Assembly: GCF_004795745.1 (NCBI RefSeq)
Contig: NZ_SDGV01000024.1
Location: 1 to 62,128, forward strand
Direction: 5' to 3'
Length of the DNA stretch: 62,128 nucleotides
Source: Vagococcus silagei
GTDB lineage: Bacteria > Bacillota > Bacilli > Lactobacillales > Vagococcaceae
Of the stretch, positions 32,736 to 40,581 are shown one piece after another. Each line of letters opens with the position of its first letter. The first letter of the stretch is position 1. A program made the translations under genes and the position numbers. The notes beneath the pieces are model-generated. The model searched no databases. It saw only the letters and a program-made list of their open reading frames with translations, and was not told where the DNA came from.

Positions 32736-33671
32736 ATGAGTAGAAAAGTTTATCTTAATCATGATGGTGGCGTGGATGATTTAGTGTCATTGTTCTTATT
32801 ATTAAAAATGAAAGATGTCGAAGTAGTAGGGGTTGGGGTAATTCCAGCGGATTGTTATTTGGAACCCGCAGTTTCAGCTTCTAGAAAAATAATTGATAAA
32901 TTTGCCATCCAAGATAATCCAATTTCAGTTGCAGCATCGGACTCAAGACCAGTCAATCCATTTCCAAAAGATTGGCGCATGCATGCATTTACCATTGATG
33001 CTTTACCAATTTTAAACGAATCCGGAACAATCAACACTGAAATATCTGATGTACCAGCGCATTTAGATTTGATTAATATTCTGAATGATTCGGAAGAAAA
33101 AATCGATTTAATTTTTGTTGGACCGCTGACAGATTTAGCAAGAGCACTTGAAAAAGATGCATCAATTGAATCGAAAATTGGTAAACTCTATTGGATGGGG
33201 GGCACGTTTCTAGAAAAAGGGAATGTCGAGGAACCCGAGCACGATGGGACTGCTGAATGGAATGCGTTTTGGGACCCAGAAGCTGTGAAAACTGTTTGGG
33301 AAAGTAATATTTCAATTGAATTAGTAGCTTTAGAAAGCACAAACAAAGTGCCACTCACGACGGATATTAGACAAGAATGGGCGCGCGAACGGTCTGTTGA
33401 AGGGTTAGACTTTTTAGGCCAATGCTATGCAATTGTTCCACCGTTAGTCCACTTTCAGACAAATTCAACTTACTTTTTATGGGATGTATTAACGACTTTA
33501 ACGTTTGGTAACAATGACCTTGTATCTACAAAAATAGTAAAATCTTCAGTGATTGCTCAAGGTGTAAGTCAAGGTAAAACTGTTTTAGATTCAAATGGAC
33601 GTGATGTGAATCTTGTATATGATGTCCAACATGATCCATTTTTTGAATATATCAAATTGTTAGCCCAATAA
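32736..33671 (+). CDS. Nucleoside hydrolase (ribohydrolase) family protein
   Basis: A 311-residue enzyme that cleaves nucleosides to base and ribose. The calcium/ribose motif reads NHDGGVDDLVSL: the usual leading Asp is Asn8, while the aspartates D10, D14 and D15 remain. EWNAFWDPEA supplies another ribose contact and VYDVQHDPF gives the C-terminal Asp. The Asn variant may alter but need not abolish activity. It starts five bases after the BMP gene (GAGAAGGAG overlaps that stop), so the pair is a tight operon for nucleoside capture and breakdown. Confidence 0.88.
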   Translation: MSRKVYLNHDGGVDDLVSLFLLLKMKDVEVVGVGVIPADCYLEPAVSASRKIIDKFAIQDNPISVAASDSRPVNPFPKDWRMHAFTIDALPILNESGTINTEISDVPAHLDLINILNDSEEKIDLIFVGPLTDLARALEKDASIESKIGKLYWMGGTFLEKGNVEEPEHDGTAEWNAFWDPEAVKTVWESNISIELVALESTNKVPLTTDIRQEWARERSVEGLDFLGQCYAIVPPLVHFQTNSTYFLWDVLTTLTFGNNDLVSTKIVKSSVIAQGVSQGKTVLDSNGRDVNLVYDVQHDPFFEYIKLLAQ

Positions 33672-33739
33672 ATAGTTGCGTCATTTATCTTTATCTGATA
33701 CACTGTTTTTGAAATTAAGAAAGGGACAGGTAAGTGTAC

Positions 33740-33763
33740 ATGTGGAAATCAACTACTAACTAA
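33740..33763 (+). CDS. Candidate leader peptide MWKSTTN
   Basis: ATG TGG AAA TCA ACT ACT AAC TAA, seven residues, with AGGTAAG six bases upstream. It lies about 100 bases before the terminator of the ABC-F leader, as expected for a ribosome-stalling sensor. Too short to judge by composition. Confidence 0.45.
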   Translation: MWKSTTN

Positions 33764-33865
33764 TTTTTTAATAATAAAAATAAATAGTAGTGGATGAGTG
33801 TGTCATTTATCAGAATAATAGTCTGTCCTTATATAAGGTTTATTTGTTTTGATATAAAATATATT

Positions 33866-33898
33866 CATCCTCTCCTAAACAGGAAGGATGATTTTTTT
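33866..33898 (+). terminator. Intrinsic terminator overlapping the ABC-F ribosome site
   Basis: CATCCT-C-TCC pairs with GGA-AGGATG over TAAACA and is followed by seven T residues. The 3' arm contains AGGAAGG, the ribosome site of the downstream gene, whose TTG start lies at the end of the T run. Confidence 0.7.
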
Positions 33899-35426
33899 GA
33901 TTCAATTTAAAAATATAAAATATTATGTGAGCGATCGGTTACTTCTTTCAAGTAAAGAGGTGAAATTGGAGCCTGGAAAAGTAATTGGTATCGTTGGCCC
34001 GAACGGAAGTGGTAAAACAACACTTTTAAATTTGATTGCAGGAAGAATTGAGCTAGATAATGGGAGTCTAGAAGTTCAGGGAGCTGTTAGTGAAATCTCA
34101 CAATTTATTGATACCGAAACAAGTAGAAGTGGCGGTGAACAAACAAAAGAAAAAATAAGAACCGCCTTCTCGGAACAGACAACTATTTTACTTGCGGATG
34201 AGCCAACGAACCATTTGGATGAAGACGGTATAAAATTTCTGAAAAATAAGATGAAACGTTACAGTGGAACAATCTTAATTGTGTCCCATAATCGTTCATT
34301 TTTAAATGATGTTTGTCAAGAGATTTTGGCAATTGAATCAAGTGAACTAGTTTTATATACAGGTAATTATGACCAATATTTACAAGAAAAAGAACTAAGA
34401 AAACAAAGGCAAAAAGACTTATACGCTCAATATCAAAATGAGAAAAGTCGTTTAGAAGAATCTGTTGCTGTCACGATGGATAAAAGCGCTCAAACAAAGA
34501 AAGCTCCTTCACGGATGGGTAATTCTGAAGCAAGGCTCCACAAGCGCGGAAAAGGGACGATTGCTAAAGCAACTCTAGCGCGTCAAGCAAAAACAATAGA
34601 AAAAAGAATTTCACAATTAGAAAAAGTTGAGAAAATTTATGAGGAAAAACCGTTACACATCCCCTTTGCAGAAGGGAATGTAGTTCATCATCCGATTTTG
34701 GTAAAAGGCAACGATTTAACCTTATCACGCGGTAATAAGTCATTGCTAACTCAGGCGAATTTTGAATTTAAAACAGGTGAAAGAACTGCGATTATAGGGA
34801 AAAATGGTTGTGGTAAAACCACGTTACTAGAAGAAATTATGAATGGAAATGAAAATATTGAAGTTAGGCAAACGGCTCGATTTACTTTTTTAAGCCAATC
34901 GTTTTCTGAATTAAATGAACAAGATACAATCATGGATACGGTGATAGAAGCGTCCATCTATGATGAGCAAACGAGTCGTGATTTATTAGCTCATTTGCTA
35001 TTTAAGGGAAGTGCTGTTTATAAAAAAATTAGTGTTTTAAGTGGTGGCGAGCGGACCAAACTTGTGATTGCGATGATGATTCTTAGTGAAAATAATTGTT
35101 TAGTTTTAGATGAACCTACTAACCATTTAGATATTGAAACTTTAGAAGTTCTTGAATCGGCATTAAAAGCGTATCAAGGTAGCATCATATTCGTCAGTCA
35201 TGACGATTATTTTGTAAAACAAGTTGCAAATCGTGTCTTTGAATTTATTGATGGTCAACTTGTTGAGAAGAGAGAGAACGATAGCCAACTTAACGAACAA
35301 TTGCTCATACTGGAGTTACGAAAAACAGAACTTATTTCACAATTGTCGTTACCTCAATCTGTCGAAACTAAAGAACGATTAGAAAAAGAGTTCCAAGAAG
35401 TTCTTACGGCTATAAGAATGATTTAG
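33897..35426 (+). CDS. ABC-F ribosomal protection protein (Msr/Vga/VmlR-like)
   Basis: A 509-residue soluble twin-ATPase with no membrane segments. First domain Walker A GPNGSGKTT, signature SGGEQTK, Walker B LLADEPTNHLD; second domain GKNGCGKTT, LSGGERTKLVIAM, LVLDEPTNHLD. The interdomain linker (about 170-260, rich in Lys/Gln/Glu) is the antibiotic-resistance domain that reaches the ribosomal tunnel. TTG 33897 is the likely start, nine bases after AGGAAGG; ATG 33888 touches that site. It is likely to protect against macrolide-, lincosamide- or pleuromutilin-type drugs. The drug range cannot be read from sequence. Confidence 0.88.
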   Translation: MIQFKNIKYYVSDRLLLSSKEVKLEPGKVIGIVGPNGSGKTTLLNLIAGRIELDNGSLEVQGAVSEISQFIDTETSRSGGEQTKEKIRTAFSEQTTILLADEPTNHLDEDGIKFLKNKMKRYSGTILIVSHNRSFLNDVCQEILAIESSELVLYTGNYDQYLQEKELRKQRQKDLYAQYQNEKSRLEESVAVTMDKSAQTKKAPSRMGNSEARLHKRGKGTIAKATLARQAKTIEKRISQLEKVEKIYEEKPLHIPFAEGNVVHHPILVKGNDLTLSRGNKSLLTQANFEFKTGERTAIIGKNGCGKTTLLEEIMNGNENIEVRQTARFTFLSQSFSELNEQDTIMDTVIEASIYDEQTSRDLLAHLLFKGSAVYKKISVLSGGERTKLVIAMMILSENNCLVLDEPTNHLDIETLEVLESALKAYQGSIIFVSHDDYFVKQVANRVFEFIDGQLVEKRENDSQLNEQLLILELRKTELISQLSLPQSVETKERLEKEFQEVLTAIRMI

Positions 35427-35473
35427 TTTTTTTATAATAAAAGATACGCTGACCCTTAAGCCTAAAAATAAAG

Positions 35474-35527
35474 AAAAACGTATCAAATCCATTTTCAAAA
35501 ATGCCGATTTGATGCGTTTTCTTTTTT
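35474..35527. terminator. Bidirectional terminator between convergent genes
   Basis: AAAACG-ATCAAATC pairs with GATTTGAT-CGTTTT, A and T runs outside. It serves the ABC-F gene and the gene at 35578 on the minus strand. Confidence 0.85.
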
Positions 35528-35577
35528 ATTAAACTGTTATTTTCGACTAACAAAACTACTTATGAGTCAGTCTCTCA

Positions 35578-37119
35578 TTATTTTAAGTTTTGATTTTCAA
35601 GGATTGAGATCGATTGTTTGAAGTCCTCGGCAAACATGGTTCTTGTAAAAAACGCCGTTGGATCAATTGCATTGACTAAATCTTCCATTTCTTCAATCGT
35701 TGCGTGGAAGAAATTTTTTTGTGAATTGATTTGATTGACCCGTTGGTTTTTAAGACGTTCATGCAATGCGCGTTCTAACTTTACAGCATTTTCACTAAAA
35801 ATAATAGCATGTATATCAAATCCAAATGGCAACGAATCATTTTCTAATTGTTCAATGTATTGTCTAGGATCGAGCGAGCGGGTAACGCCAATTTTAAAGA
35901 TATTCTCGCCAAATGAACCAACATTTGAGATGACATAAACATAGCCGGCTTGTCCGCGAGATAGGATACGTAATTCTTCTCTTTTTTGGAGAATAAGATT
36001 TAATTGACGCCCGTTTAATCGAAGATTTTCTTCAAGTTTTGCCAATTTTTCTGAATCGTGTTCATGTTCGCGTCTTTCTTTAATGCGATCCATTTCTAAG
36101 AGATAACGTGCCTCATCTCGGTCTAAAGCTTTTCGTTCTAAATCAATCGCTTCTTGTTCTGCAGCTTCTTCTTGGATTTGTTTTTTCAAGAATTTATTTT
36201 CAGCTTTTTCTTGTTTTAATTTTAGATAATACTTGTATTCTATTTCGACAAGTTCTAAATATAAAGGTTCAAGCTCAGCAGTAAACCGAGTTAATATCGG
36301 AACTAATCTTTGGTTATTCTCTCCAGTAATGATTTGGTATTTTCGAAAGACTTCTTTAATTTTTCCTTTTGTTTCATTTAAAGTTAACTCGGTTAAATTA
36401 TAAAGTATCAGTTGTAATTCAGCTTGTAGGCCGATAATCATTAAACGGTAGAGGGTAAGTTGATTTAAGTTGGTGTAGTTAACCTTGTAGTGTTCCACAG
36501 TATGATTAATTTCTTGTCTCGTTAAATTCGCAAGATTTTTTAGTTCTTTTGATTGATAAGCATGTAAAGGCAACTTGATAATCGTATCTAAAGCACCATC
36601 TAAACGCATAAAGAAAGCAGCGTGTTCGATTTGTTCTTCTAACGAGTGAAAATCTGTTGTTTCGAATTTTTCTTTAAAACGGGTCAGGCCGACAATGTCA
36701 CCTTTAAAACGCCTTGCTTGGGTTAAATATTCATCCACTTCTTCTTTAAGAAAAATTTTTTCTTTATCTAAACGTTCAAGCTCGTTTTTAGACTCAGAAA
36801 TTGATTCAAGTAGTTCACTTAATTCAAGTGTACTTTTATTTTTTAAATTTAGTGCTGCTTGCTCAGCTTCATTTAGGTAAAAATCTTTAGCAGCTTTAGT
36901 TTCTTGATCTAAATTTTCACGGATATTCTGAATCGTTTCTTCGCGATCCTCGATTAATTTATTTAAAGCATGCAGTGCTTGTTTTTTATTGAGTAATTCC
37001 AACTTAAGCTTTCTAAGTTCATCTTGATGGCGGTATTTCTTTTGTTTAAAATCCCTAGATTCATTTTCAATCGTTTCATTAAGTTGAGAAAGCTCCTTAA
37101 CTTTATCAAATAACCCCAT
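35578..37119 (-). CDS. Coiled-coil DUF4041 protein with T5orf172 (GIY-YIG-like) nuclease domain
   Basis: A 513-residue protein. About 1-330 is nearly all Glu/Lys/Leu-rich helix, including a DUF4041-like core (RFKEKFETTDFHSLEEQIEHA), then more coiled coil to about 390. The C-terminal domain begins RGQAGYVYVISNVGSFGENIFKIGVTR and continues LERALHERLKNQRVN...NFFHATIEEM, the T5orf172/MUG113 form of the GIY-YIG fold (Y-V-Y, K-I-G-V-T-R, Glu in ALHERL). Relatives occur in phages and mobile elements and are suspected nucleases. AAGGAGG precedes ATG 37119. It is a single-gene unit; function unproven. Confidence 0.82.
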   Translation of the reverse strand: MGLFDKVKELSQLNETIENESRDFKQKKYRHQDELRKLKLELLNKKQALHALNKLIEDREETIQNIRENLDQETKAAKDFYLNEAEQAALNLKNKSTLELSELLESISESKNELERLDKEKIFLKEEVDEYLTQARRFKGDIVGLTRFKEKFETTDFHSLEEQIEHAAFFMRLDGALDTIIKLPLHAYQSKELKNLANLTRQEINHTVEHYKVNYTNLNQLTLYRLMIIGLQAELQLILYNLTELTLNETKGKIKEVFRKYQIITGENNQRLVPILTRFTAELEPLYLELVEIEYKYYLKLKQEKAENKFLKKQIQEEAAEQEAIDLERKALDRDEARYLLEMDRIKERREHEHDSEKLAKLEENLRLNGRQLNLILQKREELRILSRGQAGYVYVISNVGSFGENIFKIGVTRSLDPRQYIEQLENDSLPFGFDIHAIIFSENAVKLERALHERLKNQRVNQINSQKNFFHATIEEMEDLVNAIDPTAFFTRTMFAEDFKQSISILENQNLK

Positions 37120-37204
37120 TTGAGAGATACCTCCTTTTTATCATCATTCCTAGTATACTATAAATTTAGATTTTCTGTTATTGATTTTGATTATTTGCCT
37201 AAAC

Positions 37205-37236
37205 AAAAAAACACAGAACGTTAAAAACGCCCTGTG
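37205..37236 (-). terminator. Terminator of the amino-acid ABC operon
   Basis: CACAG--CGTT pairs with AACG--CTGTG across a short loop; on the minus strand it is followed by a T run (37210-37205). Confidence 0.8.
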
Positions 37237-37257
37237 ATAAGATTGAAAACAGATGTT

Positions 37258-37989
37258 CTAGTTAAATACGTTTATAAATTGTTTTGTTCTTTCGTGTTTG
37301 GGATGATTAAAAATTTCGTCAGCTGAGCCGGATTCCAAAATAGTACCTTGATCAATAAAGAGAACTTGATCTGAGACTTGTTTGGCAAATTTCATCTCAT
37401 GAGTGACGAGAATAAGTGTTGTTTTTTGGTGAGCAATTTGTTGAATTAAATCTAAAATTCCAGAAACCATTTCCGGATCGAGCGCTGAAGTAGGTTCATC
37501 AAAGAGAATTACATCAGGTTCAATTGCAAGCGCGCGAGCAATACCGACACGTTGTTGTTGTCCACCAGATAATTGAGAAGGGTAGTAGTCCATTCTTTCT
37601 TCCATGCCCACAAGCTTTAAGAATTTTTCAGCCTGTCGTTTTGCCTCAGAATTACTCATTTTTTGGACTTGAGTTAAGGCTTCAGTGACATTTTCTAATG
37701 CTGTTTTCCGTGAGAAAAGAGCATAATTTTGAAAGACCATGGCTGTTTTTTTTCGAATGGATAGAATATCTTTTTTTGTGATTGTTTCAACATCGAATTC
37801 TTCATTATCAAATTGAATAATTCCTTTATCAGCAGGTTCAAGAAAATTAATCGATCTAAGTAAAGTCGACTTTCCCGAACCACTTGAGCCAATGATTGAA
37901 AGGACATCACCAGTTTTTATTTCAAAATTGATATTTTGTAGTACTTGATTATCTTTATATGATTTTGACCAGTTTGTAATTTTTAACAT
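37258..37989 (-). CDS. Amino-acid ABC transporter ATP-binding protein (GlnQ type)
   Basis: A 243-residue ATPase: Walker A GSSGSGKST, signature LSGGQQQRVGIARAL, Walker B VILFDEPTSALDPE, H-loop VTHEMKFA. AAAGGAGC precedes ATG 37989, 12 bases after the permease fusion. It drives import by the fused binding-protein/permease upstream. The E-x-x-G end (NHPKHERTKQFINVFN) is typical of polar amino-acid transporters. The amino acid is unknown; the leader hints at Tyr or a related amino acid. Confidence 0.92.
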   Translation of the reverse strand: MLKITNWSKSYKDNQVLQNINFEIKTGDVLSIIGSSGSGKSTLLRSINFLEPADKGIIQFDNEEFDVETITKKDILSIRKKTAMVFQNYALFSRKTALENVTEALTQVQKMSNSEAKRQAEKFLKLVGMEERMDYYPSQLSGGQQQRVGIARALAIEPDVILFDEPTSALDPEMVSGILDLIQQIAHQKTTLILVTHEMKFAKQVSDQVLFIDQGTILESGSADEIFNHPKHERTKQFINVFN

Positions 37990-38001
37990 CGTTTTGCTCC
38001 T

Positions 38002-39636
38002 TTATTTGTGGTGGTCTAAAGTTAAACCTTTACTTAATTTTTTTTCTAACCGATTTACTAGATGTTCAATAGCGATACAAATAACCCAGTAAATTAAGGC
38101 AACAGCTATATAAGCTTCAAAGAAACGTAAATTTGCCCCACCAATAATTCGGGCTTGTCCCATAATTTCGATGACAGTAACCGTGAAGGCCAGTGATGTC
38201 CCTTTTAGCAAACTAATAATACTATTTCCTAAACTTGGTGTAGCGACAAGAAGTGCCGATGGAAGAATAATTCTACGCATGATTTGTCCACCCGTCATAC
38301 CAATTGAGCGAGCAGCTTCAATTTCTTTCTTATCGACAGATAATATAGCAGCTCGGAATGTTTCTGAAGTATAAGCAGCTTCGTTTAAACCAAGAGCAAT
38401 AAAAACATACAAGATTGCCGGAATATTATTTACATTAATTGCTAGGGTAAAATGTTGACTAATGCTTTCCATGACTAGTGGTAAACCGTAGAAAGCTAGA
38501 AATAATTGGATCAATTGCGGTGTGCCGCGCATGAATGAAACAAAGAGTGTTAATATTTGAGATAGCACCGGAATTTTTTTGATTTTGGCTAGTGAAATTA
38601 AGAAGCCTAATATAAGACCAATAATAGCTGAAATAACAGTGATAATAATTGTAATGGGTAATTTTTTTAATAAGTCCTTAATAATTCCAGGAATAATTTC
38701 AGGAGCAAAAAGTTTACCATCTTTACTATTTTGTGACTTTGTTTTTGTTTCTTTTTCTGTCCCACGTAATTTTTGATCAACGAAATCATTTTGTTTAATT
38801 ATTTCTGGTGTTAATTTTGTATTATCTTCACCTAAAAATTCAATACTCAACGTTTTTAAGGAGCCATCTTGGCGATATTTTTCAATTTGTCGATCTAACC
38901 GATCTCGCAAAGCTAAATTATCTTTAGCGAAAATGAAATATGAACCAGGAGGTCGAATCGCTTCCTCATCTTGAATTGGGTGTGATTGTAATTCAATTCC
39001 AAAAGTTTTTTGCACATCGTTTAAGTATGTAGTAGCATAAATCGTCGCGTCAAATTTGCCTGAATGGACATCTCTAATAATTTGTGATGGATCTGAATCG
39101 ACGTATTTAATGACAACTTTTTCATTAGGATGATCTTTGTTCCATGCTTCTAAAAATTGTGATTGTGGAGAAGAGGGCACTACACCAAACGTTTTTTCTT
39201 TTAAATCTGCAAGCGTCAAATCTTTTTTATGACCTTGTTTTGTGATTAACACATTATGAGTCATCACATATGGATATTTTGAAAAGAGATATTTTTCTCG
39301 GCGTTCTTTTGCCTCGCCAAGATTATTTGCAACAAGGTCAAATTTATTTGAATCGAGACCAGCAAAGAGGGATGCAAACTCGGTGATTTCATATTTGAAT
39401 TCTATATCACCAAGATCTTGTTCAATTTTATTTAATAGTTCAATTTCAAAACCGGTTAATTTATTCTGACCATCGAAGTAATTCAAAGGTTTAGTTTGAC
39501 CAGATGTTCCAACAACAATAGTCTCTTTAGCTTCAACTTGAATTGTTTGTTGGCTTAACAAGATGGCTAACGTACAAAAAATGATACTTAAACTGATGAG
39601 TATTGATTTAAATTTTGACTGCTTTAACTTTTCCAT
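38002..39636 (-). CDS. Amino-acid ABC transporter, fused substrate-binding and permease protein
   Basis: A 544-residue protein. After an N-terminal hydrophobic helix, residues about 38-270 are the class of solute-binding domain (VVGTSGQTKPLNYFDGQNKLTGFEIELLNKI), then a permease domain of about five helices (IPGIIKDLLKKLP ... LGLNEAAYTSETFRAAILSVDKKEIEAARSIGM, the EAA-like coupling loop). Such fusions are normal in Lactobacillales (GlnP type). ATG 39636 is chosen because GAGGTGA lies seven bases upstream. It is the first gene of a two-gene minus-strand operon behind the long leader at 39663-39914. Confidence 0.9.
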   Translation of the reverse strand: MEKLKQSKFKSILISLSIIFCTLAILLSQQTIQVEAKETIVVGTSGQTKPLNYFDGQNKLTGFEIELLNKIEQDLGDIEFKYEITEFASLFAGLDSNKFDLVANNLGEAKERREKYLFSKYPYVMTHNVLITKQGHKKDLTLADLKEKTFGVVPSSPQSQFLEAWNKDHPNEKVVIKYVDSDPSQIIRDVHSGKFDATIYATTYLNDVQKTFGIELQSHPIQDEEAIRPPGSYFIFAKDNLALRDRLDRQIEKYRQDGSLKTLSIEFLGEDNTKLTPEIIKQNDFVDQKLRGTEKETKTKSQNSKDGKLFAPEIIPGIIKDLLKKLPITIIITVISAIIGLILGFLISLAKIKKIPVLSQILTLFVSFMRGTPQLIQLFLAFYGLPLVMESISQHFTLAINVNNIPAILYVFIALGLNEAAYTSETFRAAILSVDKKEIEAARSIGMTGGQIMRRIILPSALLVATPSLGNSIISLLKGTSLAFTVTVIEIMGQARIIGGANLRFFEAYIAVALIYWVICIAIEHLVNRLEKKLSKGLTLDHHK

Positions 39637-39662
39637 TTTATTCACCTCATAAAAAATTATAT

Positions 39663-39705
39663 AAAAAAACGACGACAATAGATTTACTAAACCTAATGTC
39701 GTCGT
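39663..39705 (-). terminator. Leader terminator of the amino-acid ABC operon
   Basis: On the minus strand ACGACGACA pairs with TGTCGTCGT, with an extra TAG/CTA closing the loop, then seven T residues, only 27 bases before the start codon. A likely attenuator. Confidence 0.85.
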
Positions 39706-39743
39706 ATCAATGTGAAAGAAAGAAAAACAATATATCTATCCAT
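39693..39743 (-). CDS. Candidate 16-residue second leader peptide
   Basis: Minus-strand ATG 39743 opens MDRYIVFLSFTLIRRH and ends with TAG inside the 5' side of the leader terminator. AGGTAATG sits about five bases upstream of the ATG. A ribosome finishing this ORF would cover the 5' arm of the terminator, so it could prevent termination. It is a prediction only. Confidence 0.3.
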   Translation of the reverse strand: MDRYIVFLSFTLIRRH

Positions 39744-39914
39744 AATCATTACCTACATTAGATTTAGTCATCTATGTAGGCATTGTAAAAATTGCTCTCC
39801 ATAGATACAAACACGTTCCCGGTTTGCATCTATTTTAAAATGCAAACACTATCTATAAAAAGCATAATAATAGTTATTAAAGGCAATATTTTTTACTTGA
39901 TTTTGGATATTCAT
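39722..39914 (-). promoter_or_regulatory. Leader RNA with competing hairpins (amino-acid ABC operon)
   Basis: On the minus strand, three regions can pair in exclusive ways: ATGCAAAC (39829-39822) can pair with upstream GTTTGCAT (39847-39840) or with downstream GTTTGTATCTAT (39812-39801), the latter making 12 pairs. Next comes CCTACATAGAT/ATCTAATGTAGG (39780-39752). This competes with, or precedes, the terminator at 39663. The setup looks like ribosome- or ligand-controlled attenuation. I see no T-box signature. Confidence 0.55.
39849..39914 (-). CDS. Candidate Tyr-rich leader peptide
   Basis: Minus-strand ATG 39914, with GAGGAGG seven bases upstream, opens a 21-residue peptide whose second half reads NNYYYAFYR, with three Tyr codons in a row (TAT TAT TAT), then TAG. 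The ribosome site is strong, unlike a chance ORF. Tyr scarcity stalling a ribosome here would decide which of the following hairpins forms. Confidence 0.6.
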   Translation of the reverse strand: MNIQNQVKNIAFNNYYYAFYR

Positions 39915-39942
39915 TGTTTTTCCTCCTCTTTTAGATGTTGAA

Positions 39943-39981
39943 ATTATAGTACACAGATAAATTTGATTTGTCAACTGACAA
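39943..39981 (-). promoter_or_regulatory. Promoter and palindromic operator of the amino-acid ABC operon
   Basis: On the minus strand TTGACA (39974-39969), a long 20-base spacer and TATAAT (39948-39943). TTGTCAACTGACAA at 39968-39981 is a 14-base inverted repeat (TTGTCA/TGACAA) covering the -35. TTGTCAACT also occurs before the MarR gene (40558-40566), so one repressor may bind both. Confidence 0.55.
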
Positions 39982-40004
39982 AATTTGAAATTCAATTTTT
40001 TTGC

Positions 40005-40487
40005 TTAAAATCGGTCAAGTCGTTTAACCATCCAAAGATTCATTGAGCCATGCGAAGTATCAACTAATGGTTGCTCCAACTGCTTGAATCCAAACTGTTC
40101 ATATAATTTATGGGCGGCTTCAAGTTCAGTGTGTGTTTCAAGATAACAGCTTAAATAATATTCTTTTGCGTAGGAGAGGGCGTAGGTCATCAATTTTTTT
40201 GACAAACCTTGTCCTTGAAACTCTTTTTTGAGATATAATTTTTGAAGTTCGCATGTTTCCGGAACATCGTTTAGTGTATCAATTCCAATCCCGCCGATGA
40301 TTTCTTTGCCTTTTAGCATTACCCAATATTGACTATGTTTTCTGTTTTGGTAATATTCAAATAAATAATCCAATTGAGGATCAAAATATGCTGTGCCAGG
40401 TTGATTAAAGCCTAACTCTTCAAGACTAGTTCTAATAATTTTTGCAACCTCAGGGTTATCATGAGGTTCGATTTTTCTTATTCGCAT
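40005..40487 (-). CDS. GNAT family N-acetyltransferase
   Basis: A 160-residue acetyl-CoA-dependent acyltransferase: motif A region LYLKKEFQGQGLSKKLMTYALSYAKE (Q/R-x-x-G-x-G/A acetyl-CoA loop) and a C-terminal YEQFGFKQLEQPL. ATG 40487 follows AAGGAGG; the longer frame starting at 40517 overlaps the putative MarR operator. Divergent from the MarR gene with 94 bases between starts. Substrate unknown; it may be under the MarR protein's control. Confidence 0.88.
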   Translation of the reverse strand: MRIRKIEPHDNPEVAKIIRTSLEELGFNQPGTAYFDPQLDYLFEYYQNRKHSQYWVMLKGKEIIGGIGIDTLNDVPETCELQKLYLKKEFQGQGLSKKLMTYALSYAKEYYLSCYLETHTELEAAHKLYEQFGFKQLEQPLVDTSHGSMNLWMVKRLDRF

Positions 40488-40501
40488 GGTATCCTCCTTA
40501 A

Positions 40502-40566
40502 TAGTTGACATAAGCAACTAATTAGTATAAGTTTAATTTAATCTAAATAATTGATTTTGTCAACTA
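40502..40566. promoter_or_regulatory. Candidate MarR operators in the GNAT/MarR divergent region
   Basis: TAGTTG (40502-40507) and CAACTA (40515-40520) form an inverted repeat near the GNAT start. TTGTCAACT at 40558-40566 sits just upstream of the MarR ribosome site and matches half of the palindrome at 39968-39981. Confidence 0.45.
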
Positions 40567-40581
40567 ACTAGGAGTAGGAAA

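Larger units (their letters stand above)
33719..33898 (+). promoter_or_regulatory. Attenuator leader of the ABC-F gene
   Basis: The leader has a 7-codon ORF (33740-33763), a possible long-range stem (AAGGGACAG at 33721-33729 with CTGTCCTT at 33823-33830), GGATGA at 33792-33797 that can pair with TCATCC at 33865-33870, and a terminator whose 3' arm contains the gene's own ribosome site. Drug-stalled ribosomes on the short ORF could switch it to the read-through form. The mechanism is known for several ABC-F resistance genes; here it is inferred from structure. Confidence 0.6.

Noticed and set aside
39663-39914. T-box riboswitch
   Set aside because: I did not see the conserved GGNACCGCG-type antiterminator bulge or a specifier loop; a leader peptide explains the region better.
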